Source: Vibrio sp. 10N (GTDB lineage: Bacteria; Pseudomonadota; Gammaproteobacteria; Enterobacterales; Vibrionaceae). From it: DNA of 64,000 nucleotides. The notes under the pieces were generated by a model. It saw nothing but the letters and a program-made list of their open reading frames with translations, was not told where the DNA came from and searched no databases. How positions within the stretch are numbered: position 1 is the first letter of the stretch; each line of letters opens with the position of its first letter. The position numbers were made by a program, and so were the translations under genes. The stretch lies in contig NZ_BTPM01000002.1 in NCBI RefSeq assembly GCF_036245475.1, forward strand, positions 434,001 to 498,000. Direction: 5' to 3'. This document shows, in pieces, positions 51,194 to 60,623 of this stretch.

Positions 51194-52699
51194 ATGCTGC
51201 AACCCATATTACAACTCAGCGAGATTGAAAAAGCTTTCCCAGGTGTGAAAGCTTTGGATAAAGCCAGCTTAAATGTTTATCCCGGTAAAGTAATGGCGTT
51301 ACTTGGTGAAAACGGTGCTGGTAAATCCACGCTTATGAAAGTGCTGACGGGCATTTATTCAAAAGACGCCGGCGAGCTACGCTATCAAGATCAAGAGGTC
51401 TCGTTTAAAGGCCCTCGTGACTCACAGCAAGCGGGCATTAGTATTATTCACCAAGAGCTCAACCTAATTCCTGAGCTAACCATTGCAGAGAATATTTTCC
51501 TAGGCCGTGAAAAAACCAACGCATTTGGTCGCATTCTTTGGTCACAAATGTACGCCGAGGCGGATCGCCTATTGGCGAGACTGAATGTGAAACACAGCGC
51601 GAAAACGCCGCTTGGAGAGCTCAGTTTGGGTGAACAGCAAATGGTCGAAATTGCCAAAGCGCTGTCGTTTGAATCCAAGGTCATCATTATGGATGAGCCA
51701 ACTGATGCACTAACGGATACCGAGACCGAATCACTGTTTAGCGTGATTAAAGAACTGCGTGAACAGGGCTGCGGCATTGTCTACATCTCTCACCGCTTGA
51801 AAGAGATTTTCGAGATCTGCGATGACATCACGGTGTTACGTGATGGTAAGTTTATCGGGCAACGCACTGTTGCGGAAACGGATGAAGATACGCTTATCGA
51901 AATGATGGTAGGACGTAAGCTTGATGAACAATACCCTCGTATCGATGCGGTTCATGGCAAAACCAGCCTTGAAGTGAAAAACCTGTCCGGCCCAGGCGTG
52001 AAAGACGTGACCTTCAGTCTCGATCAAGGTGAGATCCTTGGCATCTCGGGCTTAATGGGGGCAGGGCGTACAGAGCTGATGAAAATCATTTATGGCGCAC
52101 TTAAACGTGGCTCAGGTGATGTGATTCTTAATGGTAAAACTATTAACCCGGACAGCCCTCAAGAAGGGCTTGCGAATGGCATTGCTTACATTTCAGAAGA
52201 CCGCAAAGGCGATGGGCTTGTACTGGGCTTATCTGTGAAAGAAAACATGTCGATTTGCGCCCTCGAACAGTTATCGAAAGGCATGCAAATCCAGCACGGT
52301 GAAGAAGTTATGGCGGTTGAAGACTTTATTAAGTTGTTCAACATCAAAACGCCTACCCGTGACCAGATTATTGGCAACCTTTCTGGCGGCAACCAGCAAA
52401 AAGTCGCGATTGCAAAAGGATTAATGACCAAGCCCAAGGTTCTCATTCTGGATGAGCCGACACGAGGTGTCGATGTTGGGGCGAAGAAAGAAATCTATCA
52501 ACTAATTAATAAATTTAAAGCAGATGGCATGAGCATCATTTTGGTGTCCTCTGAAATGCCAGAAGTACTTGGCATGAGCGATCGAATTTTGGTGATGCAT
52601 GAAGGGCATATAAGCGGTGAGTTTATGGCTAAAGACGCAGACCAAGAGAAGTTACTCGCATGCGCTGTCGGTAAAAATGTAAGTGAGGAAGCAGCATGA
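51194..52699 (+). CDS. rbsA: Ribose ABC transporter ATPase
   Basis: A 501-aa duplicated sugar-transport ATPase. The N-terminal half has Walker A GENGAGKST and signature LSLGEQQMVEIAKAL with DEPTDALTD. The C-terminal half has the degenerate GLMGAGRTELM in place of Walker A, then LSGGNQQKVAIAKGL and DEPTRGVDVG. This asymmetry is normal for RbsA/MglA. It powers the RbsC channel. AGGA precedes the start, and its stop overlaps the rbsC ATG. Confidence 0.95.
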   Translation: MLQPILQLSEIEKAFPGVKALDKASLNVYPGKVMALLGENGAGKSTLMKVLTGIYSKDAGELRYQDQEVSFKGPRDSQQAGISIIHQELNLIPELTIAENIFLGREKTNAFGRILWSQMYAEADRLLARLNVKHSAKTPLGELSLGEQQMVEIAKALSFESKVIIMDEPTDALTDTETESLFSVIKELREQGCGIVYISHRLKEIFEICDDITVLRDGKFIGQRTVAETDEDTLIEMMVGRKLDEQYPRIDAVHGKTSLEVKNLSGPGVKDVTFSLDQGEILGISGLMGAGRTELMKIIYGALKRGSGDVILNGKTINPDSPQEGLANGIAYISEDRKGDGLVLGLSVKENMSICALEQLSKGMQIQHGEEVMAVEDFIKLFNIKTPTRDQIIGNLSGGNQQKVAIAKGLMTKPKVLILDEPTRGVDVGAKKEIYQLINKFKADGMSIILVSSEMPEVLGMSDRILVMHEGHISGEFMAKDADQEKLLACAVGKNVSEEAA

Positions 52700-53688
52700 A
52701 CAATAAAACCATCAACAAAGAGATGAGCGTTGAGATGGAAAACAAGAAACCGCTTTTCAATAAAGAATGGTTGATTGAGCAAAAATCACTGATTGCGCTT
52801 ATCTTCCTTATTATCGTGGTGTCATTTCTAAACCCAAACTTTTTCACCGTCGATAATATTCTGAATATTCTTCGCCAAACTTCGGTGAACGCGATCATCG
52901 CCGTTGGTATGACCTTGGTTATTTTAACTGCGGGTATCGACTTAAGTGTCGGTTCGGTCTTAGCACTTTGTGGCGCGTTCGCTGCCAGCTTGATTGCGAT
53001 GGAAGTGCCAGTGCTTATAGCGGTGCCAACAGCACTTTTGGCCGGTGCTGCACTTGGTGCAATCAGCGGCATTATCATTGCTAAAGGCAAGGTTCAGGCG
53101 TTTATTGCTACCTTGGTAACCATGACGCTTTTGCGCGGTGTCACTATGGTTTACACCGACGGTCGTCCAATTTCTACTGGCTTTACCGATACTGCTGACG
53201 CGTTTGCATGGTTTGGTACTGGCTACGCACTTGGCATCCCAGTTCCTGTTTGGATCATGGTGGTCGTATTCGCATCGGTTTGGTACCTACTTAACCACAC
53301 ACGCTTTGGCCGTTATGTTTATGCGCTGGGCGGTAACGAATCAGCGACCCGTTTGTCTGGTATTAACGTCGACAAAGTGAAGATTGGTGTTTACGCCATC
53401 TGTGGTTTACTCGCAGCGCTTGCTGGCATTATCGTTACCTCTCGTCTGTCATCGGCTCAGCCAACCGCGGGTATGGGTTATGAGCTAGATGCTATTGCTG
53501 CGGTGGTTCTCGGCGGTACCAGCTTGATGGGCGGTAAAGGTCGAATTATGGGGACGCTCATTGGTGCTCTGATCATCGGCTTCCTGAACAACGCACTTAA
53601 CCTATTGGATGTTTCCTCTTACTACCAAATGATCGCAAAAGCAGTCGTTATCTTGCTTGCGGTACTGGTAGACAATAAAAACAAGTAA
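52696..53688 (+). CDS. rbsC: Ribose ABC transporter permease
   Basis: A 330-aa permease of the branched-chain/sugar type, with many hydrophobic helices. The conserved block NAIIAVGMTLVILTAGIDLS, VGSVLALCG and the later TRLSGINVDKVK are typical of RbsC. It starts within the rbsA stop (ATGA overlap). A charged N-terminal extension of about 30 residues precedes the first helix; an internal ATG may alternatively be used. Confidence 0.94.
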   Translation: MNNKTINKEMSVEMENKKPLFNKEWLIEQKSLIALIFLIIVVSFLNPNFFTVDNILNILRQTSVNAIIAVGMTLVILTAGIDLSVGSVLALCGAFAASLIAMEVPVLIAVPTALLAGAALGAISGIIIAKGKVQAFIATLVTMTLLRGVTMVYTDGRPISTGFTDTADAFAWFGTGYALGIPVPVWIMVVVFASVWYLLNHTRFGRYVYALGGNESATRLSGINVDKVKIGVYAICGLLAALAGIIVTSRLSSAQPTAGMGYELDAIAAVVLGGTSLMGGKGRIMGTLIGALIIGFLNNALNLLDVSSYYQMIAKAVVILLAVLVDNKNK

Positions 53689-53766
53689 CTTCGATTAACA
53701 CTAGATTATTTACAATAACAGGCTCGACAATGAGTTGAGCCGCCCCCTACACAAAGGACTAAAACG

Positions 53767-54645
53767 ATGAAAAAACTAGCCACTTTAATCTCTGCTGCCG
53801 TGCTATCTGCTTCTATGTCTACAGCTGCATCAGCACAAGACACGATGGCGATTGTTGTCTCTACGCTTAACAACCCGTTCTTCGTAACGATGAAAGAGGG
53901 TGCGGAAGCGAAAGCCAAGGACTTAGGTTACAACCTAATCGTTTTGGACTCGCAAAATGACCCAAGCAAAGAGCTATCAAACATCGAAGATTTAACAGTA
54001 CGTGGCGTGAAAGCAATCCTTATCAACCCAACAGATTCAGATGCAGTATCAAACGCTATCCGCATGGCAAACCGCTCGAACATCCCTGTACTAACGCTTG
54101 ACCGTGGTGCTAGCCGTGGTGACGTAGTGAGCCACATTGCATCGGACAACGTAGTAGGTGGCGAAATGGCTGGTCACTACATCATGGAGAAAGTAGGCGA
54201 GAAAGCGAAAGTGATTCAACTAGAAGGTATTGCGGGTACGTCAGCAGCACGTGAGCGTGGTGAAGGTTTCATGAACTCAGTTAAAGGTTCTGACATGGAA
54301 CTGCTTGCGAGCCAACCAGCGGATTTCGACCGTACTAAAGGTCTGAATGTTATGGAAAACCTTCTAGCAGCTAACCCAGATGTACAAGCCGTATTCGCAC
54401 AGAACGACGAAATGGCACTTGGTGCACTTCGCGCAGTTCAAGCGGCGGGGAAAGACGTCATGATCGTTGGCTTCGATGGCACTGAAGACGGTATGGCAGC
54501 GGTGAAACGCGGCAAACTAGCAGCAACAATTGCACAGCAACCAGATATGATCGGTGCGCTTGGTGTAGAAACGGCGGATAAAGTACTGAAAGGCGAGACA
54601 GTTGAAGAGTACATTCCGGTACCGCTAAAAGTTGTCGCTGAGTAA
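53767..54645 (+). CDS. rbsB: Periplasmic ribose-binding protein
   Basis: A 292-aa binding protein with a signal peptide ending in STAASAQD. Mature-domain blocks MAIVVSTLNNPFFVTMKEGA, VFAQNDEMALGALRA and VGFDGTEDG are those of RbsB. It delivers ribose to RbsA-RbsC; in relatives it also feeds chemotaxis through Trg-type receptors. Codon use is strongly biased, as expected for an abundant protein. A small GGCTC/GAGCC hairpin (53721-53741) lies just before it, and AAAGGA precedes the ATG. Confidence 0.95.
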   Translation: MKKLATLISAAVLSASMSTAASAQDTMAIVVSTLNNPFFVTMKEGAEAKAKDLGYNLIVLDSQNDPSKELSNIEDLTVRGVKAILINPTDSDAVSNAIRMANRSNIPVLTLDRGASRGDVVSHIASDNVVGGEMAGHYIMEKVGEKAKVIQLEGIAGTSAARERGEGFMNSVKGSDMELLASQPADFDRTKGLNVMENLLAANPDVQAVFAQNDEMALGALRAVQAAGKDVMIVGFDGTEDGMAAVKRGKLAATIAQQPDMIGALGVETADKVLKGETVEEYIPVPLKVVAE

Positions 54646-54679
54646 TCGGTGTCGCGACAAAAGTAGCAGCCTTATATTT

Positions 54680-54700
54680 CTCCCCCTTGTTAAGGGGGAG
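54680..54700 (+). terminator. Stable hairpin between rbsB and rbsK
   Basis: CTCCCCCTT - GTT - AAGGGGGAG, a nine-base perfect stem with no T-tract. It more likely stabilises the rbsB message or causes partial termination, lowering rbsK relative to the binding protein. Confidence 0.6.
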
Positions 54701-54833
54701 AACCTAAAAGCTCGCTGAGCATCAACCTTACAACTAGATACCTTAGGCTTGTCACTCCAAGGCAATCCCAAGTTATTTATCAAGCTGATACTCAAAAATC
54801 AGTAACAAACAAAAGAGTTAAAAGGAACAAAGT

Positions 54834-55754
54834 ATGAATAAACTCATTGTGCTGGGTAGTGTGAATGCAGACCACGTTCTGCAAGTTCCTTCTTTCCCTC
54901 GTCCTGGAGAAACGCTGCATGGTGGTAATTATCAAGTCATTCCTGGTGGCAAAGGGGCGAACCAAGCAGTTGCAGCCGCGAGGCTAGGTGGTGATACCGG
55001 TTTTATCGCCTGTGTGGGTGACGATGCATTTGGTATTAATATTCGCGAAGCATTCAAAGCGGATGGAATCAACATTGCGGGTGTTCGATTAGAGCCAGGT
55101 ACGCCAACCGGTATTGCTATGATTCAAGTGGCAGATATTGGTGAAAACAGCATCTGTATTTCAGCCGAAGCCAACGCCAAGCTCACGACCGAACGTGTAG
55201 AGCCGCACAAAGGCTTAATTGAAGGTGCGAACTACTTGTTAACTCAACTTGAAACACCAATTGAAGGTATCGAATACGCAGCGAAAATTGCCAAGGCGGC
55301 GAAAACCAATGTAGTGCTTAACCCAGCGCCCGCCAGAGAAATCCCTGACTCACTATTGGGCTGTGTTGACGTGATTACGCCGAATGAAACCGAGGCAGAA
55401 GTGCTAACAGGAATTACTATAAATGATGATGACTCTGCACAAGAAGCCGCGAACGCTCTACATCGCAAGGGCATAGAAATCGTCATGATTACTCTGGGAT
55501 CTAAAGGTGTATGGTTAAGCCAAAACGGTCGTGGTGAGCGTATCCCTGGCTTTAAAGTTGAGGCGACCGATACCACGGCCGCAGGCGATACGTTTAACGG
55601 CGCTTTGGTGACAGGTTTAATGGAAGGTAAATCTATCGAAGACGCAATTGTGTTTGCTCATGCTGCGGCGGCAATTTCTGTGACTCGATTTGGCGCTCAG
55701 ACTTCCATTCCTACGCTAGATGAAGTACAACAGTTTTTAGAGCAGCAAGCCTAG
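54834..55754 (+). CDS. rbsK: Ribokinase
   Basis: A 306-aa PfkB-family kinase that phosphorylates D-ribose to ribose 5-phosphate. The N-terminal PfkB signature GGKGANQAVAAARLGG and the C-terminal signature DTTAAGDTFNGALVTGL, with the catalytic Asp, are both present. An AAAGG ribosome site lies before the ATG. The 188-base gap from rbsB holds the hairpin but no other gene. Confidence 0.95.
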   Translation: MNKLIVLGSVNADHVLQVPSFPRPGETLHGGNYQVIPGGKGANQAVAAARLGGDTGFIACVGDDAFGINIREAFKADGINIAGVRLEPGTPTGIAMIQVADIGENSICISAEANAKLTTERVEPHKGLIEGANYLLTQLETPIEGIEYAAKIAKAAKTNVVLNPAPAREIPDSLLGCVDVITPNETEAEVLTGITINDDDSAQEAANALHRKGIEIVMITLGSKGVWLSQNGRGERIPGFKVEATDTTAAGDTFNGALVTGLMEGKSIEDAIVFAHAAAAISVTRFGAQTSIPTLDEVQQFLEQQA

Positions 55755-55806
55755 AACTATAAGCGCTCGCGTAATTATAAGAAGAAGCAGTGGAGAGCCT
55801 TGCCCG

Positions 55807-56811
55807 ATGGCAACGATGAAGGACATAGCAAGGCTCGCGGGAGTGTCTACCTCGACCGTGAGCCATGTCATCAACAAAACACGATTCGTCAGTGAAGAGA
55901 TTTCTGAGCGCGTCAATAGTGCGGCGAAGGAGCTCAATTACGCGCCTTCAGCATTGGCTCGTAGCTTAAAGATGAATCGTACACGAACAATTGGAATGTT
56001 AGTGACCACCTCTACCAACCCATTTTTTGGCGAGGTGGTAAAAGGGGTCGAGCGCAGTTGCTACCATCAAAACTATAACTTGATTCTGTGTAACACCGAA
56101 GGCGACACCGAGCGTATGAAGGCATCCATCGATACCTTGCTACAAAAGCGAGTCGATGGCTTGATTTTAATGTGCTCAACGCTGGAAGGTGAGAAGCTGG
56201 ATATCTTTGACCAGTACCCATCCATCCCTGTGGTGGTCATGGATTGGGGACCTATGCATTTTGAGAGTGACAAGATTCAGGATAACTCGTTTCTTGGTGG
56301 CTACCTAGCGACCAAATATCTCATCGAAAGCGGGCATACCGAGATCGGCTGTATCACGGGACCACTCAATCGTCATCAGGCGCTAATGCGTTATCAGGGA
56401 TACAAAAAGGCACTCGCTGAGCATCAAATTGCGATTAATCCAGAGTGGATCATTGAGTCGGATTTTGAGTGTGATGGTGGTGCTAAATCACTGGAGGCAT
56501 TAATTAACCGAGGTACTTTGCCTACTTCACTGTTCATTTGTAACGATATGATGGCGATGGGGGCGATGAACACTGCGCACTCAAAGGGCATTCAAGTTCC
56601 GAACGATCTTTCCATTATTGGCTACGATGATATTCATATTGCCAAATACATGACGCCTTCACTCACTACCGTTCACCAGCCGAAATACCGTCTGGGTAAA
56701 GCGGCGGTTGAGACCTTACTTGCGAAAATAGATAAGACCAATCTTCCCGCCGATGTAGTGCAACTGGAACCATCACTGGTTGTGCGCGATAGTGTGAAAA
56801 GGCTCAACTGA
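55807..56811 (+). CDS. rbsR: LacI-family ribose operon repressor
   Basis: A 334-aa LacI/GalR-type regulator. The helix-turn-helix MKDIARLAGVSTSTVSHVIN and the hinge-helix region AKELNYAPSALARSLK are intact. The C-terminal ribose-binding-protein-like domain carries FICNDMMAMGAM and SIIGYDDIHIAKYMTP. It should bind the two palindromes upstream of rbsD and release them with ribose. It is the last gene of the operon on the + strand and is followed by a shared hairpin. Confidence 0.93.
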   Translation: MATMKDIARLAGVSTSTVSHVINKTRFVSEEISERVNSAAKELNYAPSALARSLKMNRTRTIGMLVTTSTNPFFGEVVKGVERSCYHQNYNLILCNTEGDTERMKASIDTLLQKRVDGLILMCSTLEGEKLDIFDQYPSIPVVVMDWGPMHFESDKIQDNSFLGGYLATKYLIESGHTEIGCITGPLNRHQALMRYQGYKKALAEHQIAINPEWIIESDFECDGGAKSLEALINRGTLPTSLFICNDMMAMGAMNTAHSKGIQVPNDLSIIGYDDIHIAKYMTPSLTTVHQPKYRLGKAAVETLLAKIDKTNLPADVVQLEPSLVVRDSVKRLN

Positions 56812-56819
56812 TGTTAGAA

Positions 56820-56841
56820 CTCAGCCTCTATTGAGGCTGAG
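56820..56841. terminator. Hairpin between converging rbsR and MFS genes
   Basis: CTCAGCCTC - TATT - GAGGCTGAG, nine-base arms, no T-tract on either strand. The MFS stop codon lies inside it. It probably marks the 3' ends of both converging transcripts. Confidence 0.5.
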
Positions 56842-58006
56842 TGACACGAAAGCCGCGAACGATATTACCTATCGTTACCAACGCGAATAGCGCGATCACC
56901 ACCGATAAATGCCAAGGCTGACTTAGGCCAAGTTTAACCAAGCCCATACTGACTAGGGACGAGACAATCATTTGTCCACCGCCGGAGAGCGCGGCGGCAG
57001 CCCCAGCTTGTTTCTTGTAGGGCAACATCACCATAGCTTGAGCACAGGGCAGGGCAATGCCATTTCCTAGAATCATCAGCATTTGTCCAAGCATGATATA
57101 CAAAGGCTCCATAGGGCAAACAAACAGCCAAATGGCAGAAGCAATATGCAGAGCAGGTGAGCACAACAGCATCCTCTTGTTGCCAATGATTGGTCGAATG
57201 CGATTGCAAATGGTGGTACCGCCAATCATGCCTAGCGCTGGGATCAGTACCCATAGCGCATATTCATCCGAATTCATTCCAATTTGGTTTTGCATGATAA
57301 ATGGCATGACCGACACTGCGGTAATCATAAGACTGAAGTTGAGCCAACTGATACTCGCGAAACTGATGAAGTAGCTGGAACTTAGCAATTGCCCATACTG
57401 CTTTATGATGTGCTTGAAGGATGGGATCGACGATTTTTCAGCTATGGTCTCCTTAAACAGCATAGTGATGATCACCCAAGCGAGAGCGACATAGCTAAAT
57501 AGCGACACAAACACCATGTTCCATCCAAAGTGGAAGTTGATAAAGCCACCGAGTACCGGAGCGATCACCGGAGTAATGGAAGCCGCCATCGCAATATACG
57601 ACAGTGCGATAGGCAGCTCGGCCCCACTAAATTGATCTCTAGTCGAGGCTCGTGCCAGAACCGCGCAACAACCAGTACCAATACCTTGTAGAAAACGTCC
57701 TAGTACCATGCCTTCAAAGGAATGGTTCATGCTAATGATGAGAATGAGTCCAAGTAGCGCAATAATGAGGCCAGCCAGAAGCACTTTTTTTCTGCCTATC
57801 GCGTCAGAAATAGGGCCGTAAATGAATTGTGATGGACCAAACCCCAGCAAATAGATACCGACCAGCAGTTGAGCTTGATCGAGTGTGATACCAAAATCTT
57901 TGGCTATCCAAGGGAGTGATGGCAGCACCAACCCCATACTAAGTTGACCAATGCTGATAATAAGACACGCGAGAAGAATGACTTTGTAGCGGATTCCTTG
58001 AGCCAT
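56828..58006 (-). CDS. MFS drug exporter (EmrD/Bcr-CflA type)
   Basis: About 392 aa with twelve predicted membrane helices. The cytoplasmic loop between helices 2 and 3 has GPISDAIGRKKVLLAG, the MFS motif A, and VLARASTRDQF follows in the 4-5 loop, as in Bcr/CflA and EmrD efflux pumps. A TTG start 84 bases upstream would add a hydrophilic tail; the ATG right before helix 1 is preferred, although its ribosome site is weak. Substrate unknown. It converges on rbsR. Confidence 0.85.
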   Translation of the reverse strand: MAQGIRYKVILLACLIISIGQLSMGLVLPSLPWIAKDFGITLDQAQLLVGIYLLGFGPSQFIYGPISDAIGRKKVLLAGLIIALLGLILIISMNHSFEGMVLGRFLQGIGTGCCAVLARASTRDQFSGAELPIALSYIAMAASITPVIAPVLGGFINFHFGWNMVFVSLFSYVALAWVIITMLFKETIAEKSSIPSFKHIIKQYGQLLSSSYFISFASISWLNFSLMITAVSVMPFIMQNQIGMNSDEYALWVLIPALGMIGGTTICNRIRPIIGNKRMLLCSPALHIASAIWLFVCPMEPLYIMLGQMLMILGNGIALPCAQAMVMLPYKKQAGAAAALSGGGQMIVSSLVSMGLVKLGLSQPWHLSVVIALFALVTIGNIVRGFRVTQPQ

Positions 58007-58218
58007 TAATAATCCATAATAAGAGAGAGGCAAATGCGAAGAACCTCCGATAGTACGCCAATACCGAGCTGTTTGGCTACTGTTACTCAATGTCCTTATC
58101 TGGGGCAGGGTAAAACTAAATGAATCAAACTATATCAGAAGGTTATTGGGCTTTATGGGTTTATCTTCGTATCATGACAACAACGATACACGCATCATTG
58201 CACGGAGTATGATTGACG

Positions 58219-59919
58219 ATGAGCGAACGAGCGGCACCACAGAATCTCAAATCGATAGCGAACATGGATGAACTTGCCAACGCGGCAAGCTACTCCTTGT
58301 TAGAAGTGCTTAATCCCGACCCAGAGGCGACCGCTAGCGGCGATGATTTTTGGCCAAGACAAGTGTTCTCTGGGCATTACGTGCCAGTTAAGCCAACGCC
58401 AATTGCTGACTCAGTGTATGTCAGTCACAGTGTCAGTCTGTTTGAAGAATTAGGGTTGGCTCCGGAGCTTGTGCACAACCCGGACTTTGCAGCTATGTTC
58501 TCCGGGGATATGTCCACTGTTCCAGCACCTATGATGCCGTTTGGCTGGGCAACCGGTTATGCGCTCTCCATCTATGGCACTGAGTACACACAGCAATGCC
58601 CATTTAAAACGGGTAACGGCTATGGTGACGGCCGTGCAGTATCGGTGTTTGAAGGTGTATTCAACAGCAAGCGTTGGGAAATGCAGCTTAAAGGTGGCGG
58701 CACGACGCCATATTGCCGCGGCGCAGACGGCCGCGCGGTATTACGCTCTAGTGTTCGTGAGTTCTTAGCTCAGGAGTTTATGCACGCACTTGGCATCCCG
58801 TCTACACGTTCGCTGTGCTTATTTGCCTCTCAATCAGAAACCGTTGATCGTCCTTGGTATAGGGAAGGATCGCACGCGGAAAACCCGGACATTATGGTCT
58901 CGAACCCCGTAGCCATATCCACCCGAGTCGCTTCATCTTTTTTGCGTGTCGGCCAACTGGAGTTGTTTGCTCGTCGAGCACGCAGTCAAGCTCACCCAAC
59001 AGCAATGCAAGAGCTCGAACAAATCGTTGAACACGCTATAGAACGCGAGTATTCGCAGCACGTGGATGCAAACTTGCCCATGGCAGAGAAAGTTCTCACT
59101 CTCGCGACTGCCTTCAGAGAGCGTTTAACCACGTTAGTGACGCACTGGATGCGAGTCGGCTTCTGCCAAGGCAACTTTAACAGTGACAACTGCGCCGTTG
59201 GCGGATTTACCCTCGATTTTGGTCCATTTGGTTTTTGCGAACGCTTCGAACCGTATTTCCAGCCATGGACTGGTGGCGGTCGTCACTTCTCGTTTTTTAA
59301 TCAGCCTTTAGCGGCCGAGAAAAACTTTGAGTCGTTTTGCTCAGCGCTGATGCCGCTTATTGCTTCGGATTCAGCAGCGGTAGAACAACTTGGTCTCATT
59401 CAAGATGAGTTCTCATCAGTCATGCAAACCAAACTCACCGATATGTGGTCGAAGAAGCTTGGTCTAGAAGAATTTGATGGTGACTTACTGCAGCAACTAT
59501 TCAAACTCATGATGATGACGCATGTTGACTACACAATATTCTTCCGCGAACTCTCCAAACTACCTGACAACGCTTCTGAGCTTGCGCCAGGTTTTTACAC
59601 TGAACCCAATGAAGACACCATGACCGAGTGGCAAGCGTGGCTTACAAAATGGCGTGAAATGCTACCGTCTGCAACCGCAGAAGAAATCGCGTCACAAATG
59701 AAACAAGTTAACCCAAAGTACACCTGGCGTGAATGGCTAGTGGTGCCTGCTTATAAGCAAGCGGAGCAGGGAGAGTATTCTCTTATTCATGAACTGCAAC
59801 AGGTGTTTGCTGATCCCTATGGTGAGCAAAGCAAAGAGGTGGAAACAAAGTATGACCAGCGTCGTCCATTGGAGCTTTTCGATGTAGGTGGAGTGACGCA
59901 TTATAGTTGTTCGTCTTAA
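58219..59919 (+). CDS. selO: Protein adenylyltransferase SelO (long form)
   Basis: About 566 aa pseudokinase that transfers AMP to protein hydroxyl groups. Family signatures are QVFSGHYVPVKP, MQLKGGGTTPYCRGADGRAV with the ATP-binding Lys, LRSSVREFLAQEFMHALG, and GNFNSDNCAVGGFTLDFGPF with the metal-binding Asn/Asp. The C-terminus ends Cys-Ser-Ser, with Cys at the place of selenocysteine in animal SelO. E. coli YdiU is about 478 aa, so this is a longer variant with several departures from the usual motifs (DFGP for DYGP). A TTG two codons upstream, with GGAG five bases before it, is an alternative start. Confidence 0.9.
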   Translation: MSERAAPQNLKSIANMDELANAASYSLLEVLNPDPEATASGDDFWPRQVFSGHYVPVKPTPIADSVYVSHSVSLFEELGLAPELVHNPDFAAMFSGDMSTVPAPMMPFGWATGYALSIYGTEYTQQCPFKTGNGYGDGRAVSVFEGVFNSKRWEMQLKGGGTTPYCRGADGRAVLRSSVREFLAQEFMHALGIPSTRSLCLFASQSETVDRPWYREGSHAENPDIMVSNPVAISTRVASSFLRVGQLELFARRARSQAHPTAMQELEQIVEHAIEREYSQHVDANLPMAEKVLTLATAFRERLTTLVTHWMRVGFCQGNFNSDNCAVGGFTLDFGPFGFCERFEPYFQPWTGGGRHFSFFNQPLAAEKNFESFCSALMPLIASDSAAVEQLGLIQDEFSSVMQTKLTDMWSKKLGLEEFDGDLLQQLFKLMMMTHVDYTIFFRELSKLPDNASELAPGFYTEPNEDTMTEWQAWLTKWREMLPSATAEEIASQMKQVNPKYTWREWLVVPAYKQAEQGEYSLIHELQQVFADPYGEQSKEVETKYDQRRPLELFDVGGVTHYSCSS

Positions 59920-60623
59920 TGAGTTGGTCATAGTTTCTACAGAGAGCGGAGCTATACGGCACCGCTCTAAGTCAACTAAAAATGAACGCCATTCAACACG
60001 ATATTTGATTGTTGGTGCTCGGAAGGGTTTGTAACTTTCTTTTGGGCGTGCGACGTGAAGTCGTATGAAGCGCTGTTCACCGCTTTAAGAGTGAACCATC
60101 TGTATCACCAGATGAACCTACGAGCCTGAAAAAAATTAGCGGCTCTGACAATGTAACGAAGAGCAGTTCAACAATTGCTCGGGATCGAAATCGTGAGAAG
60201 AAGATCCTCCTAATAACCACGAATTGGGTAAGTGCTAGGTAGTCAGTATGATGAACATATGTGAATCCGTTTAAGGTGCGTTATGTGATGAAGCAGCGGA
60301 AGTGGTTAATACGCTGTAGCCAAAAGGCAACGAGAGTAGGAAAGAGGTTGTCCAATACTCTTTCGTGATCATTGAGCTCTCCGCACCATAGCGGGCATCT
60401 AACCTGATATTGCGTGACATACGGAACACGGTAAGCCTGTATCACTCCCTATGGGAAAGTCTCTGCGACCGATAGTGATGCAGGTATAGGAGGTCGGAAA
60501 AAGCGAAAACTGCATTGTAATGATGCAGATACAGGCTAATGCCTGATCACGAAAGTGAGCCCACTTCCGACTGGTCTCCCATTGCGAGAGAATTTGAAGA
60601 ACTTTATTTAAGGAGAAAAGCAA

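Noticed and set aside
60399..60623. 74-codon minus-strand ORF upstream of the intron RT gene
   Set aside because: Lies entirely in the structured RNA part of the group II intron.
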